Position numbers and translations under genes: made by a program
The notes under the pieces: generated by a model
Told to the model about the DNA's origin: nothing
Database searches by the model: none
Seen by the model: only the letters and a program-made list of their open reading frames with translations
Shown here: piece after piece, positions 9,268 to 18,186 of the stretch
How positions within the stretch are numbered: the first letter of the stretch is position 1
Layout: the number at the start of each line of letters is the position of its first letter
From: Noviherbaspirillum malthae
GTDB lineage: Bacteria > Pseudomonadota > Gammaproteobacteria > Burkholderiales > Burkholderiaceae_D
Direction of reading: 5' to 3'
NCBI RefSeq assembly: GCF_015352985.1
Contig: NZ_JACYXF010000002.1
Span: 372,001 to 436,000, forward strand
Length of the DNA stretch: 64,000 bases

Positions 9268-9295
9268 GAAAAAGGGAGCACGCGCTCCCTTTTTC
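9268..9295. terminator. Intrinsic terminator after rne
   Basis: GAAAAAGGGAGC (9268-9279) and its perfect complement (9284-9295) flank a 4-base loop, with A5 and T5 tracts at the stem base, so it can work in both directions. It lies 96 bp after the rne stop. Confidence 0.85.
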
Positions 9296-9396
9296 ATACC
9301 TGTATCAAAAAACACCCAAAACAAGCATTGCGGCCCGGCGGACGGCGAATCCGCGTTGTCAGTCAATTCCATACCACCACAATCAATCTGCCAGCC

Positions 9397-10740
9397 ATGC
9401 ATCAGAGACTCACTTCCCTTCCCTCCGATGTCAGCCTGAAGGAGGCCTTCTGGTACTGGCTGAAGCTGGGTTTCATCAGCTTCGGCGGCCCTGCCGGACA
9501 GATCGCGATCATGCATGCCGACCTGGTCGAGAAGCGGCGCTGGATCTCCGAGCAACGCTTTCTTCACGCCCTCAACTATTGCATGCTGCTGCCCGGTCCC
9601 GAAGCCACCCAGCTCGCCATCTACATCGGCTGGCTGATGCACAGGACGGCGGGCGGCATTCTTGCCGGAGTGCTCTTCGTTCTCCCCTCTCTGCTGCTGC
9701 TCTGCCTGCTGTCGTGGATCTATATCGTCTTCGGCAACGTTCCGGTGGTGGCCGGAGTGCTCTATGGCATCAAGCCGGCCATCGTTGCGGTCGTTCTCGC
9801 TGCGGCATGGCGGATCGGCACGAGGACGCTACGCAACGGCCTTCTGGTTTCCATTTCCATTGCGGCATTCCTGGCGATTGCCGTGTTCGATACCCCTTTT
9901 CCTGCCATCGTGCTGGCCGCCGCATTGATCGGCGCAGTCGGAGGATTTGCGGCGCCTCATCGATTCGGCACGGGCGGCGGTCATGCCTCCTCAAAAATTA
10001 CCTCCTACGGACCAGCGCTGATCGACGACGACACCCCGACGCCGCAGCATGCCCGCTTTTCATGGGCAAAACTGGCCGTGCTTACCCTCGTCAGCATCGC
10101 CATTGCAGCGGCTTGCGGCGTCGCGTTGGCTGCAGGCTTCGGCGTTCAGGGCACCCTGACGCAGATGGCCTGGTTCTTCACCAAGGCCGCCATGCTGACT
10201 TTCGGCGGCGCCTATGCCGTACTGCCCTATGTCTATCAGGGCGCAGTCGACACCTTCGGTTGGCTCACCGGTGCGCAAATGATCGATGGACTTGCCTTGG
10301 GCGAGACCACGCCAGGACCGCTGATCATGATCGTTGCCTTCGTCGGCTTCATCGGCGGCTGGACGAAAGAAGTATTCGGCGCCGGCCATGAACTGGCCTC
10401 GGCGGCGGCCGGTGCAGGCGTCGCGACGTTTTTCACCTTCCTTCCCTCCTTCGTTTTCATTCTCGCCGGCGGCCCGCTCGTGGAATCGACCCGCAACAAC
10501 CTGAAACTGACCGCGCCGCTGACCGCCATTTCGGCGGCCGTGGTAGGCGTCATCGTCAGCCTTGCCCTGTTCTTTGCCGATCATGTATTCGGCTGGCGCA
10601 ATCCGGTCGCCGAATGGGATATTGCGGCCATGGCAATCGCCCTGGCGGCGGGGATTGCGCTGTTCCGCTTCAAGGTCGGCACCATTCCGCTGATCGGGGC
10701 CTGTGCGACGGCCGGGCTCGTGGTATCTTATCTGCACTAG
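9397..10740 (+). CDS. chrA: Chromate transporter ChrA (long, two-domain form)
   Basis: This is a 447-aa inner-membrane transporter of the CHR family, which exports chromate. Two homologous CHR halves are visible: [11 protein letters not shown] near the N-terminus and [13 protein letters not shown] in the second half, each followed by the G-E-(A/T)-T-P-G-P type loop (L-P-G-P-E-A-T-Q-L and A-L-G-E-T-T-P-G-P). About 10-12 hydrophobic segments are present. ATG 9397 ([11 protein letters not shown]) is chosen over an upstream TTG because homologues start close to the first half. No chrB regulator is adjacent, so it may be a housekeeping copy. Confidence 0.93.
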   Translation: MHQRLTSLPSDVSLKEAFWYWLKLGFISFGGPAGQIAIMHADLVEKRRWISEQRFLHALNYCMLLPGPEATQLAIYIGWLMHRTAGGILAGVLFVLPSLLLLCLLSWIYIVFGNVPVVAGVLYGIKPAIVAVVLAAAWRIGTRTLRNGLLVSISIAAFLAIAVFDTPFPAIVLAAALIGAVGGFAAPHRFGTGGGHASSKITSYGPALIDDDTPTPQHARFSWAKLAVLTLVSIAIAAACGVALAAGFGVQGTLTQMAWFFTKAAMLTFGGAYAVLPYVYQGAVDTFGWLTGAQMIDGLALGETTPGPLIMIVAFVGFIGGWTKEVFGAGHELASAAAGAGVATFFTFLPSFVFILAGGPLVESTRNNLKLTAPLTAISAAVVGVIVSLALFFADHVFGWRNPVAEWDIAAMAIALAAGIALFRFKVGTIPLIGACATAGLVVSYLH

Positions 10741-10771
10741 CGCAATAACGCGCGAGCCCTTCAGCGACAGC

Positions 10772-11887
10772 ATGGCAGAGCGAATCATTCCCCTTGCCGA
10801 CCACCGCCTGCTCAACGCGGCGCCGGCCATACCCACCACCCTGGAAACACCGAACGGACTCCTGGCGGATGCGCTTGCGCGCCCGCTCCAGGACCTGCGC
10901 ATCTCGGTGACCGACCGCTGCAATTTCCGCTGCGTGTATTGCATGCCGAAAGACGTGTTCGACAAGGATTACGCCTTCCTGCCGCATTCGTCTCTGCTGT
11001 CTTTCGAGGAAATCACCCGCGTCGCGAAGATCTTCGTCGCGCACGGCGTCCGCAAGATCCGGCTGACGGGCGGTGAGCCGCTGCTGCGCAAGAACATCGA
11101 AAAGCTGATTGCGATGCTGGGCGAACTGCGGACGGTCGACGGCGAACCGCTCGACCTGACCCTGACGACCAACGCCTCGCTGCTGGCGCGCAAGGCCCAG
11201 GCATTGAAGGATGCCGGATTGCGGCGTGTCACCGTTTCACTCGACGCGCTCGACGAGACGACCTTCCGCCGCATGAACGACGTCGACTTCCCGGTCGCCG
11301 ACGTGCTTGCCGGAATCGAGGCCGCGCACAAGGTTGGCCTGGGGCCGATCAAGATCAACATGGTGGTCAAGGGCGGCATGAACGACCAGGAAATCCTGCC
11401 CATGGCCCGCTACTTCAAGGGTTCGCCTTTCATCCTGCGCTTCATCGAATACATGGATGTGGGCGCGAGCAACGGCTGGAAGCTGGACGAAGTGGTGCCG
11501 TCGGCCGAAGTGGTCCGGCGCATCCATGCCGAAATGCCGCTGGAGGAAATCGAGCCGAACTACACGGGCGAAACCGCCGAGCGCTGGCGCTACCAGGATG
11601 GCGGCGGCGAGATCGGCCTGATTTCCAGCGTCACCCGCGCGTTCTGCCATGATTGTTCGCGCGCACGGCTGTCGACGGAAGGCAAGCTGTACACCTGCCT
11701 GTTCGCCACCAGCGGGCATGACCTGCGCGCGCTGCTGCGCACCGGCCGCAGCGATGAGGAGATCTCGACGGCGGTCGCGCACCTCTGGCGAGCTCGGACC
11801 GACCGTTATTCGGAACTGCGCACGGCCAATACCGAAGGTCTGCAACGGCCGGTCAAGAAGGTGGAAATGTCCTATATCGGGGGATGA
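10772..11887 (+). CDS. moaA: GTP 3',8-cyclase MoaA
   Basis: MoaA is the radical-SAM enzyme that starts molybdenum cofactor synthesis by converting GTP to 3',8-cyclo-7,8-dihydro-GTP. The 371-aa protein has the radical-SAM cluster C-N-F-R-C-V-Y-C (Cys50, 54, 57), the T-G-G-E-P motif, and a second C-terminal cluster with C-H-D-C and a later Cys in K-L-Y-T-C. It ends in Gly-Gly, which is required for activity in this family. ATG 10772 is chosen over an upstream frame extension that would overlap chrA. The gene stands 31 bases after chrA. Other moa genes are not in the window. Confidence 0.96.
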   Translation: MAERIIPLADHRLLNAAPAIPTTLETPNGLLADALARPLQDLRISVTDRCNFRCVYCMPKDVFDKDYAFLPHSSLLSFEEITRVAKIFVAHGVRKIRLTGGEPLLRKNIEKLIAMLGELRTVDGEPLDLTLTTNASLLARKAQALKDAGLRRVTVSLDALDETTFRRMNDVDFPVADVLAGIEAAHKVGLGPIKINMVVKGGMNDQEILPMARYFKGSPFILRFIEYMDVGASNGWKLDEVVPSAEVVRRIHAEMPLEEIEPNYTGETAERWRYQDGGGEIGLISSVTRAFCHDCSRARLSTEGKLYTCLFATSGHDLRALLRTGRSDEEISTAVAHLWRARTDRYSELRTANTEGLQRPVKKVEMSYIGG

Positions 11888-11891
11888 TCCA

Positions 11892-11908
11892 AGGCAGCAG
11901 CGCTGCCT
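11892..11908. terminator. Short hairpin between convergent moaA and CoA-transferase genes
   Basis: AGGCAGC and GCTGCCT form a perfect 7-bp stem with a 3-base loop in the 92-bp space between the two convergent stops. The T-run after it is poor, so its function as a terminator is uncertain. Confidence 0.35.
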
Positions 11909-11979
11909 ATCTTCCCTCGCCGCCTCCCTGCCCGGCTTCCTCGCACTGCGCCCTCAGGGAACGCCTCCATCCCGCTGCT

Positions 11980-13989
11980 TCAGGACGGCTCGTTCGCCAG
12001 CCGGGACAGCGCCTCTTCGCTGCTCGCATAAAGCGAAGATTCAGCGCGATGCCGCCGGAATGCGCTGCCGAAATAGCTGCGCATGAACGCACTGCTGGTA
12101 TAACGCGTGACGCGGCTGTAATAGCGCTCCGTCAAATCCTGCACCATGTCGACATAGGGTTCGAGGAGCTCCGGCGTGATCGCGAAATTGTCGTAATTGA
12201 CGATGGCAGGCACCTTCCTGCCCAGCGGTTCCAGCAGCGCAGCCACCGCGACCCGGATCGCTTCGATATCGCTGACATTGCGCACTTCAAAGCCTTCGAA
12301 GTTCACGAAGAAGATATTGCGCTTGCGGTCATGGGTCAGGCGCTGCTCGAGGGGCAGGTAGAGAATGTCGTTGCGCAGTCCCATCGGCGCCGGCAGGAAG
12401 ATGCGGGCATCCATCTGCTTCAGCTCGGGACTGACCACCGGCCGGAAGCGCATCTGCGACAGCACGTCGCGCTCGAGGTCGATGCCGGGCGCGATCTCGA
12501 CCACTTCCAGTCCGGCCTCGACCAGGCGGAATACGCAGCGCTCGGTGATGTAAAGCACGGTCTGGCCGCGCTGCAGCGCGTACTCGCCGCTGAAGGTTCG
12601 GTGCTCGACCTCGTCGATGAATTTCGCCGACGCGCCTTCCCGCCGGATGCTCAGGCGGCCGTCGCCGATTACAACGTCAAGTCCGCCGGCCGTGAAGGTG
12701 CCGACAAACACCACCTTCTTCGCATTCTGGCTGATGTTGATGAAGCCGCCTGCGCCGGCCAGGCGCGGGCCGAACTTGCTGACATTGAGATTGCCGCGCC
12801 GGTCTGCCTGCGCCAGGCCGAGGAAGGCGACATCGAGTCCGCCGCCGTCATAGAAATCGAACTGGTAAGGCTGGTCGATGATGGCTTCCGCATTGGTCGC
12901 GGCGCCGAAATTCAGCCCGCCCGCAGGTATGCCTCCGATGACGCCGGGTTCGGCGGTGAGCGTGACCAGGTCCAGCACCTTTTCCTCGGCGGCGACGCTG
13001 GCCACGCCTTCGGGCATGCCGATGCCGAGATTGACCACGTCGTTCGGCCTGATTTCCAGCAGCGCCCGGCGCGCGATGATCTTGCGCTCGCTCATGTCCA
13101 TGGCGCGGATGGAAGACATCGGCACCCGGATCTCGCCTGCGAACGCCGGGCTGTAGGGCTCGACGAAGGTCTGCATCTGGTACTCCGCCTTTTCCGCGAC
13201 CACCACGCAGTCGACCAGGATACCGGGAATCTTCACCTGCCGCGGATTGAGGGAAGCGCTCTCGGCGATGCGCTCGACCTGGGCAATGACGATGCCGCCT
13301 GAATTGTGGGCGGCCATGGCGATGGCCAGCGCTTCCAGCGTCAGCGCCTCCTTCTCCATCGTGATGTTGCCGTCGGGATCGGCCGTCGTGCCGCGGATGA
13401 TGCCGACATTGATGGGCATGGCCTTGTAGAACAGGTATTCCTTGCCGCCCAGCGTCAGCAGCTCCACCAGGTCTTCCGTGGTGGACTCGTTGATCTTGCC
13501 GCCGCCGTGGCGCGGATCGACGAAGGTACCGAGTCCGACCGTCGACAGCAGGCCGGGCTTGCCGGCCGCGATATCGCGGAACAGGTGGGTGATGACCCCC
13601 TGCGGCAGGTTGTAGGCTTCGATGCGGTTGCCGATGGCAAGCTGCTGCAGCTTGGGCACCAGTCCCCAGTGCCCGCCGATGACCCGCTTGAGCAGCCCTT
13701 CATGACCGAGATGGTTGAGCCCGCGTTCCTTGCCATCGCCCTGCCCCGCCGCATAGACGAGCGTAAGGTCGCGCGGCGATCCGATGGCGGTGGCTTCATC
13801 GCGGCTTTCAAGGAAACGCTGCTCCAGCGCGACCGCGATGTTCTCGGCGAAGCCGATGCCGACGAAGCCCCCGGTCGCGATGGTATCGCCGTCATGGATC
13901 AGGCGTACCGCCTCGGCGGCGGAGACGATCTTGTGGCGGCTCGGCTGGCGTGATCCGCCCGACATCGGGTTGGAAATGCGATGTACCAT
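11980..13989 (-). CDS. Acetate/3-ketoacid CoA-transferase (YdiF-like), C-terminally extended
   Basis: Family I CoA-transferases move CoA between acyl-CoA and short fatty acids or 3-ketoacids. The 669-aa protein holds both halves in one chain: an alpha-like half with [13 protein letters not shown] (about 34-46) and a beta-like half with the catalytic segment G-I-G-M-P-E-G-V-A, in which Glu327 is the predicted nucleophile forming the CoA thioester. YdiF is about 530 aa, so roughly 130 residues at the C-terminus (from about 540) are extra; they are not low complexity. No beta-oxidation or ketone genes are adjacent, so the substrate is unknown. Confidence 0.85.
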   Translation of the reverse strand: MVHRISNPMSGGSRQPSRHKIVSAAEAVRLIHDGDTIATGGFVGIGFAENIAVALEQRFLESRDEATAIGSPRDLTLVYAAGQGDGKERGLNHLGHEGLLKRVIGGHWGLVPKLQQLAIGNRIEAYNLPQGVITHLFRDIAAGKPGLLSTVGLGTFVDPRHGGGKINESTTEDLVELLTLGGKEYLFYKAMPINVGIIRGTTADPDGNITMEKEALTLEALAIAMAAHNSGGIVIAQVERIAESASLNPRQVKIPGILVDCVVVAEKAEYQMQTFVEPYSPAFAGEIRVPMSSIRAMDMSERKIIARRALLEIRPNDVVNLGIGMPEGVASVAAEEKVLDLVTLTAEPGVIGGIPAGGLNFGAATNAEAIIDQPYQFDFYDGGGLDVAFLGLAQADRRGNLNVSKFGPRLAGAGGFINISQNAKKVVFVGTFTAGGLDVVIGDGRLSIRREGASAKFIDEVEHRTFSGEYALQRGQTVLYITERCVFRLVEAGLEVVEIAPGIDLERDVLSQMRFRPVVSPELKQMDARIFLPAPMGLRNDILYLPLEQRLTHDRKRNIFFVNFEGFEVRNVSDIEAIRVAVAALLEPLGRKVPAIVNYDNFAITPELLEPYVDMVQDLTERYYSRVTRYTSSAFMRSYFGSAFRRHRAESSLYASSEEALSRLANEPS

Positions 13990-14070
13990 GGGATCCTTCG
14001 TGGTGAGGATGACAAATGATCGCTGCGCCGCAGATTATGACGCAATCATTCCTCTAGCAGTGGTTTCCCG

Positions 14071-14090
14071 AACACGATAGCAATCGTGTT
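14071..14090. repeat. Inverted repeat upstream of the CoA-transferase gene
   Basis: AACACGAT and ATCGTGTT form perfect 8-bp arms around AGCA, 81 bp upstream of the CoA-transferase start and 102 bp past the corC-like stop. It could be an operator for the transferase gene or a weak terminator. The rest of the 200-bp gap shows nothing clear. Confidence 0.4.
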
Positions 14091-14192
14091 TCTTGACACC
14101 CGAAGATAATTATGTTTTGGGAAACATCGGCGGCTTCAGCGTCAGGTCAAGCACTCCAGGCAAGCCGTACCGAGTTTTCATGCCTACAGGCG

Positions 14193-15512
14193 TTACATCG
14201 CTGGCGTGGCGTCCTGCTGCGCCTCTTCCGGCGCCGGGGTCGGCATTGCAAGCACCTTGTCGATGCGTTTGCCGTCCAAGTCCACGATCTCGAATGTCCA
14301 GCTTTCCCATTCGCAGCGGTCGCCAGTCTGGGGCAGGCGGCCGAGCAAGAGCATGACCATGCCGCTCAGGGTGTTGTAGCGTCCCCGTTCTTCCTCCGGT
14401 ACGACTTTCAGGCCGAGCCTGTCCTTGAGTTCAGGAACGGGGATCAGGCCGTCGAGCAGCCAGGAACCATCGTCACGCTGCACAGCCCAGGCATCTTCGG
14501 CACGGTGAGTCTTGAATTCGCCGGTGATGGCTTCCATGACATCCTGCAAGGTCACGATGCCCTGTACCTCGCCGTACTCGTCGATCACGAAGGCAAGCTG
14601 CACGCCGGAGTTCTTGAAGTTTTCCAGAAGCTCCATGCCTGTCAGCGATTCGGGCACGAACACCGCGGGCTGGAGATTGTTCTGCAATGTCGGTTTTTCC
14701 CCGCGCAGTGTCTGCGCCAGCAGCTGGCGGGCATTGGCCACGCCGACGACTTCGGACCAGCCGCCGCGCAAAACCGGAAAGCGCGAATGGTCGCTGCTTT
14801 CGAAACGCCGCAGATTTTCTTCCAGGGTATCGTTGACATCGAAATACACGATGTCGCTGCGCGGCACCATCAGCGAGGCGATTTGCCGGTCGTCGAGGCG
14901 GAACACGTTGCGCACCATCTGGTGTTCGTGATGCTCGATGACGCCTGCGCTCGATCCCTCCGCCAGCATCAGGTTGATTTCTTCCTGGGTCACGCTGGGT
15001 TCCGTGCTTTCCCGGACGCCGACGGTGCGCAGCACCAGCTGCGTCGAGCCGGAGAGGAGCTTGACGAAAGGCTTGGTCACGGCGGCCAGCAGGAGCATGG
15101 GGCGCGCCACCAGGCGGGCAATGGCTTCGGGACTCATCTGTCCGAGCCGTTTCGGCACCAGCTCCCCGAGCACGATGGAAAAATACGTAATGCTGACGAC
15201 CACCAGTCCGGTCGCCACATACTGGTTGACCGGCGCCTGCACACCCATGCCGCCCAGCCATTCGCTGAAGGGCTTGGCCAAAGTCGATTCACCGACGATA
15301 CCATTGAGCACGCCGATCGATGTGATGCCGATCTGTACCGTGGACAAAAAACGGTTCGGATCGTCCCCGAGCTGCATCGCAGCCGATGCCGAGGCATCCC
15401 CGGCCTCGGCCAGGCGCTGAAGCCGCGCCCGGCGCGCGGTGACGAGCGCAATTTCGGACATGGCAAAGACGCCGTTGAGAATGATCAGGCCCAGCAGTAT
15501 CGCAATTTCCAT
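14193..15512 (-). CDS. CNNM/HlyC-CorC family membrane protein with CBS pair
   Basis: This 439-aa protein is a member of the so-called haemolysin family, thought to move Mg2+ or related divalent cations or to regulate that transport. It has the DUF21/CNNM membrane domain at the N-terminus (about 1-190; starts with a hydrophobic helix, then A-M-S-E-I-A-L-V-T-A-R, and Q-I-G-I-T), a cytoplasmic CBS pair (about 205-325) and a C-terminal CorC/HlyC domain (about 345-425). Residues after 425 are an Ala/Pro-rich tail. Start and length fit the family. It is a single gene, not clearly linked to rmuC upstream. Confidence 0.9.
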   Translation of the reverse strand: MEIAILLGLIILNGVFAMSEIALVTARRARLQRLAEAGDASASAAMQLGDDPNRFLSTVQIGITSIGVLNGIVGESTLAKPFSEWLGGMGVQAPVNQYVATGLVVVSITYFSIVLGELVPKRLGQMSPEAIARLVARPMLLLAAVTKPFVKLLSGSTQLVLRTVGVRESTEPSVTQEEINLMLAEGSSAGVIEHHEHQMVRNVFRLDDRQIASLMVPRSDIVYFDVNDTLEENLRRFESSDHSRFPVLRGGWSEVVGVANARQLLAQTLRGEKPTLQNNLQPAVFVPESLTGMELLENFKNSGVQLAFVIDEYGEVQGIVTLQDVMEAITGEFKTHRAEDAWAVQRDDGSWLLDGLIPVPELKDRLGLKVVPEEERGRYNTLSGMVMLLLGRLPQTGDRCEWESWTFEIVDLDGKRIDKVLAMPTPAPEEAQQDATPAM

Positions 15513-15693
15513 AGGGTGGAGTGGATGGCAAGTGTCAAGTCGGTAAAAGTGATGCTCGCAGACAATTCGTTCGTCGCTGCGACGAAGTTATCATAAATTA
15601 CAGACTGGCCTTGTCGGTTGCAGTTCGCGGCGGCGTGCAGCTTGCCGTGCAAGTCGACAATTTCGAGGCCGCTCGACAATCTCGCTTCACATT

Positions 15694-15727
15694 TCAACAA
15701 AAATGCCCGGCGATTCGGCCGGGCATT
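15694..15727 (-). terminator. Intrinsic terminator for rmuC
   Basis: AATGCCCGG (15702-15710) pairs with CCGGGCATT (15719-15727) around an 8-base loop. On the minus strand the stem is followed by TTTTGTTG. It lies about 105 bases beyond the rmuC stop; the tandem repeat lies between stop and terminator. No gene is seen in 15513-15832. Confidence 0.7.
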
Positions 15728-15731
15728 CGGA

Positions 15732-15812
15732 TGGTTTGCGTGGTTTGCGTGGTTTGCGTGGTTTGCGTGGTTTGCGTGGTTTGCGTGGTTTGCGTGGTTT
15801 GCGTGGTTTGCG
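15732..15812. repeat. Nine perfect tandem copies of a 9-bp repeat in the rmuC 3' region
   Basis: The unit TGGTTTGCG is repeated nine times without a mismatch over 81 bp, starting 5 bp from the rmuC terminator stem and ending 20 bp before the rmuC stop codon. Because the unit is a multiple of three, all frames stay open and spell repeating tripeptides, but no coding signals accompany them. It behaves like a minisatellite (VNTR). Confidence 0.95.
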
Positions 15813-15832
15813 CAGCAAGCACCGCTGCGGTG

Positions 15833-17296
15833 CTACTCCTCGACCGGATCAGGCGCCTCGGTGCGCAGCAGCAGCTGGGCCGTTTCGCTGGGCAGGGCCT
15901 CCACCGACTTCAGCTTGCGCGTCATCTGGCGGGTACGGGTTTCGGCCTGCTCGATATTCTTGGCGGCGCGCTCCAGGCTGGTCTTGGTCGCGGCCAGCAC
16001 ATCGCCGAACTTGCCGAACTCGGTCTTGACCGCACCGAGCACCTGCCAGACCTCCGATGAACGCTTTTCCAGCGCCAGCGTACGGAAACCCATCTGCAGG
16101 CTGTTGAGCAATGCGGAGAGCGTCGACGGGCCGGCAATACTGATCCGGCAAACGCGCTGCAATTCATCGGCAAGACCCGGCCGGCGGATGACTTCGGCAT
16201 ACAAGCCTTCGGTCGGAAGGAACATGATGGCGAAATCGGTGGTGAGCGGCGGCGACAGATATTTGTCGGCAATGGTTTTCGCCTCGATGCGCACGGCACG
16301 CTCCAGTTCACGTCCGGCCGCCGCCACGCCTTCCGCATCGGCAAGCTCCGCCGCATGGGCAAGACGCTCGTACTGTTCCTTGGGAAACTTGGCATCGATC
16401 GGCATCCAGACCGGGCGCGCGCCGTCGTCCTGTCCCGGCAGGCGGATCGCAAACTCCACCCGTTCGCCGCTGCCGGGAACGGTCTCCACATTCTTCGCAT
16501 ACTGATCGGGCGTCAGCACCTGCTCCAGGAGCATCTCCAGCTGCACTTCTCCCCAGGTGCCGCGCGTCTTCACGTTGGTCAGCACCCGCTTGAGATCGCC
16601 GACGCCGATGGCGAGCTGCTGCATTTCTCCCAAGCCCTGATGCACTTTCTCAAGGCGGTCGGAGACCAGCTTGAACGATTCGCCGAGGCGCTGTTCCAGC
16701 GTCGCATGCAGCTTTTCGTCGACGGTTCTGCGCATCTCTTCAAGGCGCGTGCCGTTGTCGGTCTGCAGATCACGGATGCGGGCTTCGAGAGTGCCGCGCA
16801 CTTCCGCCATGCGCTGCGCATTGGACTCGGTCAGCTGCGCCAGCCCCTGCCCCAGTGTATCGCCGAAACGCTTGAGCGAACCGGCCTGCTCTTCCCGGGC
16901 GGCATGCGCATGCTGCGCAATCGACTGCCGCATGGATTCCAACTGTTGGGTATTGGCTTCGGTGAGCTTGGACAACTGTTGGGCAAAGGCGTCCATCTGC
17001 GCATTCTGCAGGCGGGCGACATTGGTGAACTGCGTCATCAGCGTCTGCTGGAACTGCGCGAAGTTGCCGCCCAATTCCTGCCGCGTTCCCTGCGCAGTCA
17101 TCTGCACCTGCTGGCGCAACTCCCTTTCGATGCGCTCGCCGGTCTGCAGCTGATGTTTCTGGATCTCATCCTGCATCTGCTCCAGCCGGGCGGAGCTGTC
17201 GCCTCCGCGTGCGCGCAGCAGGATGATGAGTTGAAGCGCGATGATGACGGCGAGCGCAACAGGCAGGGCCGCCGTCAGGATGTCTGTCATGGTCAT
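15833..17296 (-). CDS. rmuC: DNA recombination protein RmuC
   Basis: RmuC proteins limit recombination at inverted repeats and contain a restriction-endonuclease-like fold. The 487-aa product has an N-terminal membrane helix (about 6-28), a long coiled coil (about 35-230) rich in Gln, Glu and Arg, and the RmuC nuclease-like domain (about 235-440) with V-K-T-R-G-T-W-G-E-V-Q-L, W-M-P-I-D-A-K-F-P and F-L-P-T-E-G-L-Y. Order and length match the family. ATG 17296 is used; ATG 17290 is equally possible. It lies 60 bases after the haemoglobin gene on the same strand. Confidence 0.94.
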   Translation of the reverse strand: MTMTDILTAALPVALAVIIALQLIILLRARGGDSSARLEQMQDEIQKHQLQTGERIERELRQQVQMTAQGTRQELGGNFAQFQQTLMTQFTNVARLQNAQMDAFAQQLSKLTEANTQQLESMRQSIAQHAHAAREEQAGSLKRFGDTLGQGLAQLTESNAQRMAEVRGTLEARIRDLQTDNGTRLEEMRRTVDEKLHATLEQRLGESFKLVSDRLEKVHQGLGEMQQLAIGVGDLKRVLTNVKTRGTWGEVQLEMLLEQVLTPDQYAKNVETVPGSGERVEFAIRLPGQDDGARPVWMPIDAKFPKEQYERLAHAAELADAEGVAAAGRELERAVRIEAKTIADKYLSPPLTTDFAIMFLPTEGLYAEVIRRPGLADELQRVCRISIAGPSTLSALLNSLQMGFRTLALEKRSSEVWQVLGAVKTEFGKFGDVLAATKTSLERAAKNIEQAETRTRQMTRKLKSVEALPSETAQLLLRTEAPDPVEE

Positions 17297-17356
17297 GGAA
17301 ATTTGAAACGAGCGTTGACGGGTGAATGGAAAGAAACCCGCATTATTTGTGCAGGC

Positions 17357-17758
17357 TCAGCCTGCCTTGTTGCGCATCCAGTCCGCAGTCTGGAAAAAGG
17401 AATGCATCAGTCTTTCCTGCAACCCCTCGTCGATGCCGACGTCCTGCATTGCCCACGCCATGCAGCGCAGCCACTGGTCGCGCTCGACGGATGCGATCGC
17501 ATACGGCAGATGGCGCGCACGCAGCCGAGGATGCCCGAAGCGCTCAATATACATGTCCGGCCCTCCGAGCCAGCCGCACAGGAACCAGTACAGCTTGTCG
17601 CGGGATCCATCAAGAGGAGTGGGATGCAATGCGCGGATGACGGAGAACTCGGGCTCAAGGTCCATCAGGTCATAGAAGCGATCAACGAGTTCACGGACCT
17701 TGTCGGCACCGCCGATGTGTTCGAACACCGTTGTCTGCTGGGTGGATTCAGTAGTCAT
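17357..17758 (-). CDS. Group II truncated haemoglobin
   Basis: The 133-aa product is a 2-over-2 globin of group II, a haem protein that binds O2 or NO and is often linked to nitrosative or oxidative stress. His83 in R-A-R-H-L-P-Y is the predicted proximal haem ligand, followed by the group II pattern W-L-R-C-M-x-x-A. The phenylalanine-Tyr at 28-29 (R-F-Y-D-L-M) is the B-helix distal region. ATG 17758 is chosen because the upstream extension is not globin-like. The gene precedes rmuC and is divergent from the exopolysaccharide locus. Confidence 0.92.
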   Translation of the reverse strand: MTTESTQQTTVFEHIGGADKVRELVDRFYDLMDLEPEFSVIRALHPTPLDGSRDKLYWFLCGWLGGPDMYIERFGHPRLRARHLPYAIASVERDQWLRCMAWAMQDVGIDEGLQERLMHSFFQTADWMRNKAG

Positions 17759-18021
17759 GCCGCGATCATAGCGCATTCGCCTGTCCTGCAGGAATTGTGA
17801 CGCACGGCATTTTCTCCTGTGTTTGTGACTACAGCAAACGGATTATTAGATTTATTCCATCAGGAAAGAATGCTTAATTTTTAAGCAGCACTGTGGTGTT
17901 TTTGAGACTGCGCAACAGCAAGTTTGACGGTAGGCAACCGTCCCTTTGAGCCCACGCAAGCAAAGATTACTTAGCGGCTTGCACCCGACTTTAATGATTA
18001 CTATTGCTTAAAAGGTAATAC
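17759..18021 (+). promoter_or_regulatory. Intergenic region upstream of the exopolysaccharide locus
   Basis: This AT-rich 263-bp stretch separates the haemoglobin gene from the first exopolysaccharide ORF. A perfect inverted repeat TGCTTAA-TTT-TTAAGCA spans 17871-17887, and ACGGT-AGGCA-ACCGT lies near 17929-17943. Either could be a regulator site. No single -35/-10 pair is good enough to name. Confidence 0.4.
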
Positions 18022-18186
18022 ATGCCTATCCCAGAAACGAAAGTTTCGAACGATCTTGAACCGAGAAGACAGATCCTCGAAGCAAGTTTGGACCATGACT
18101 TGCCCAGCCTAAGCGCAAGGCCCAAATCATGCTTTGAGCTACTTGCAACCAATGAACCTTTGACAGACAAGCCATGCGAGACCTGA
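18022..18186 (+). CDS. Small ORF (54 aa) overlapping the priming glycosyltransferase
   Basis: An ATG at 18022 with AAAAGG about 7 bases upstream opens 54 codons: M-P-I-P-E-T-K-V-S-N..., ending ...D-K-P-C-E-T at 18186. It is hydrophilic, acidic-basic mixed, without a signal peptide or membrane segment. Its stop lies 13 bases inside the next gene, whose own ATG lacks a clear ribosome-binding site, so translation of the transferase may depend on this ORF. I do not recognise the peptide. It could be a leader peptide or a small cofactor of the exopolysaccharide operon. Confidence 0.5.
   Translation: MPIPETKVSNDLEPRRQILEASLDHDLPSLSARPKSCFELLATNEPLTDKPCET

Noticed and set aside
15732-15812. CRISPR array
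   Set aside because: Units are 9 bp with no spacers between them and there are no cas genes; it is a minisatellite.
15618-16505. Plus-strand frame with repeated W-F-A tripeptides
   Set aside because: It arises because the 9-bp tandem repeat is open in every frame, and it continues antisense through rmuC.
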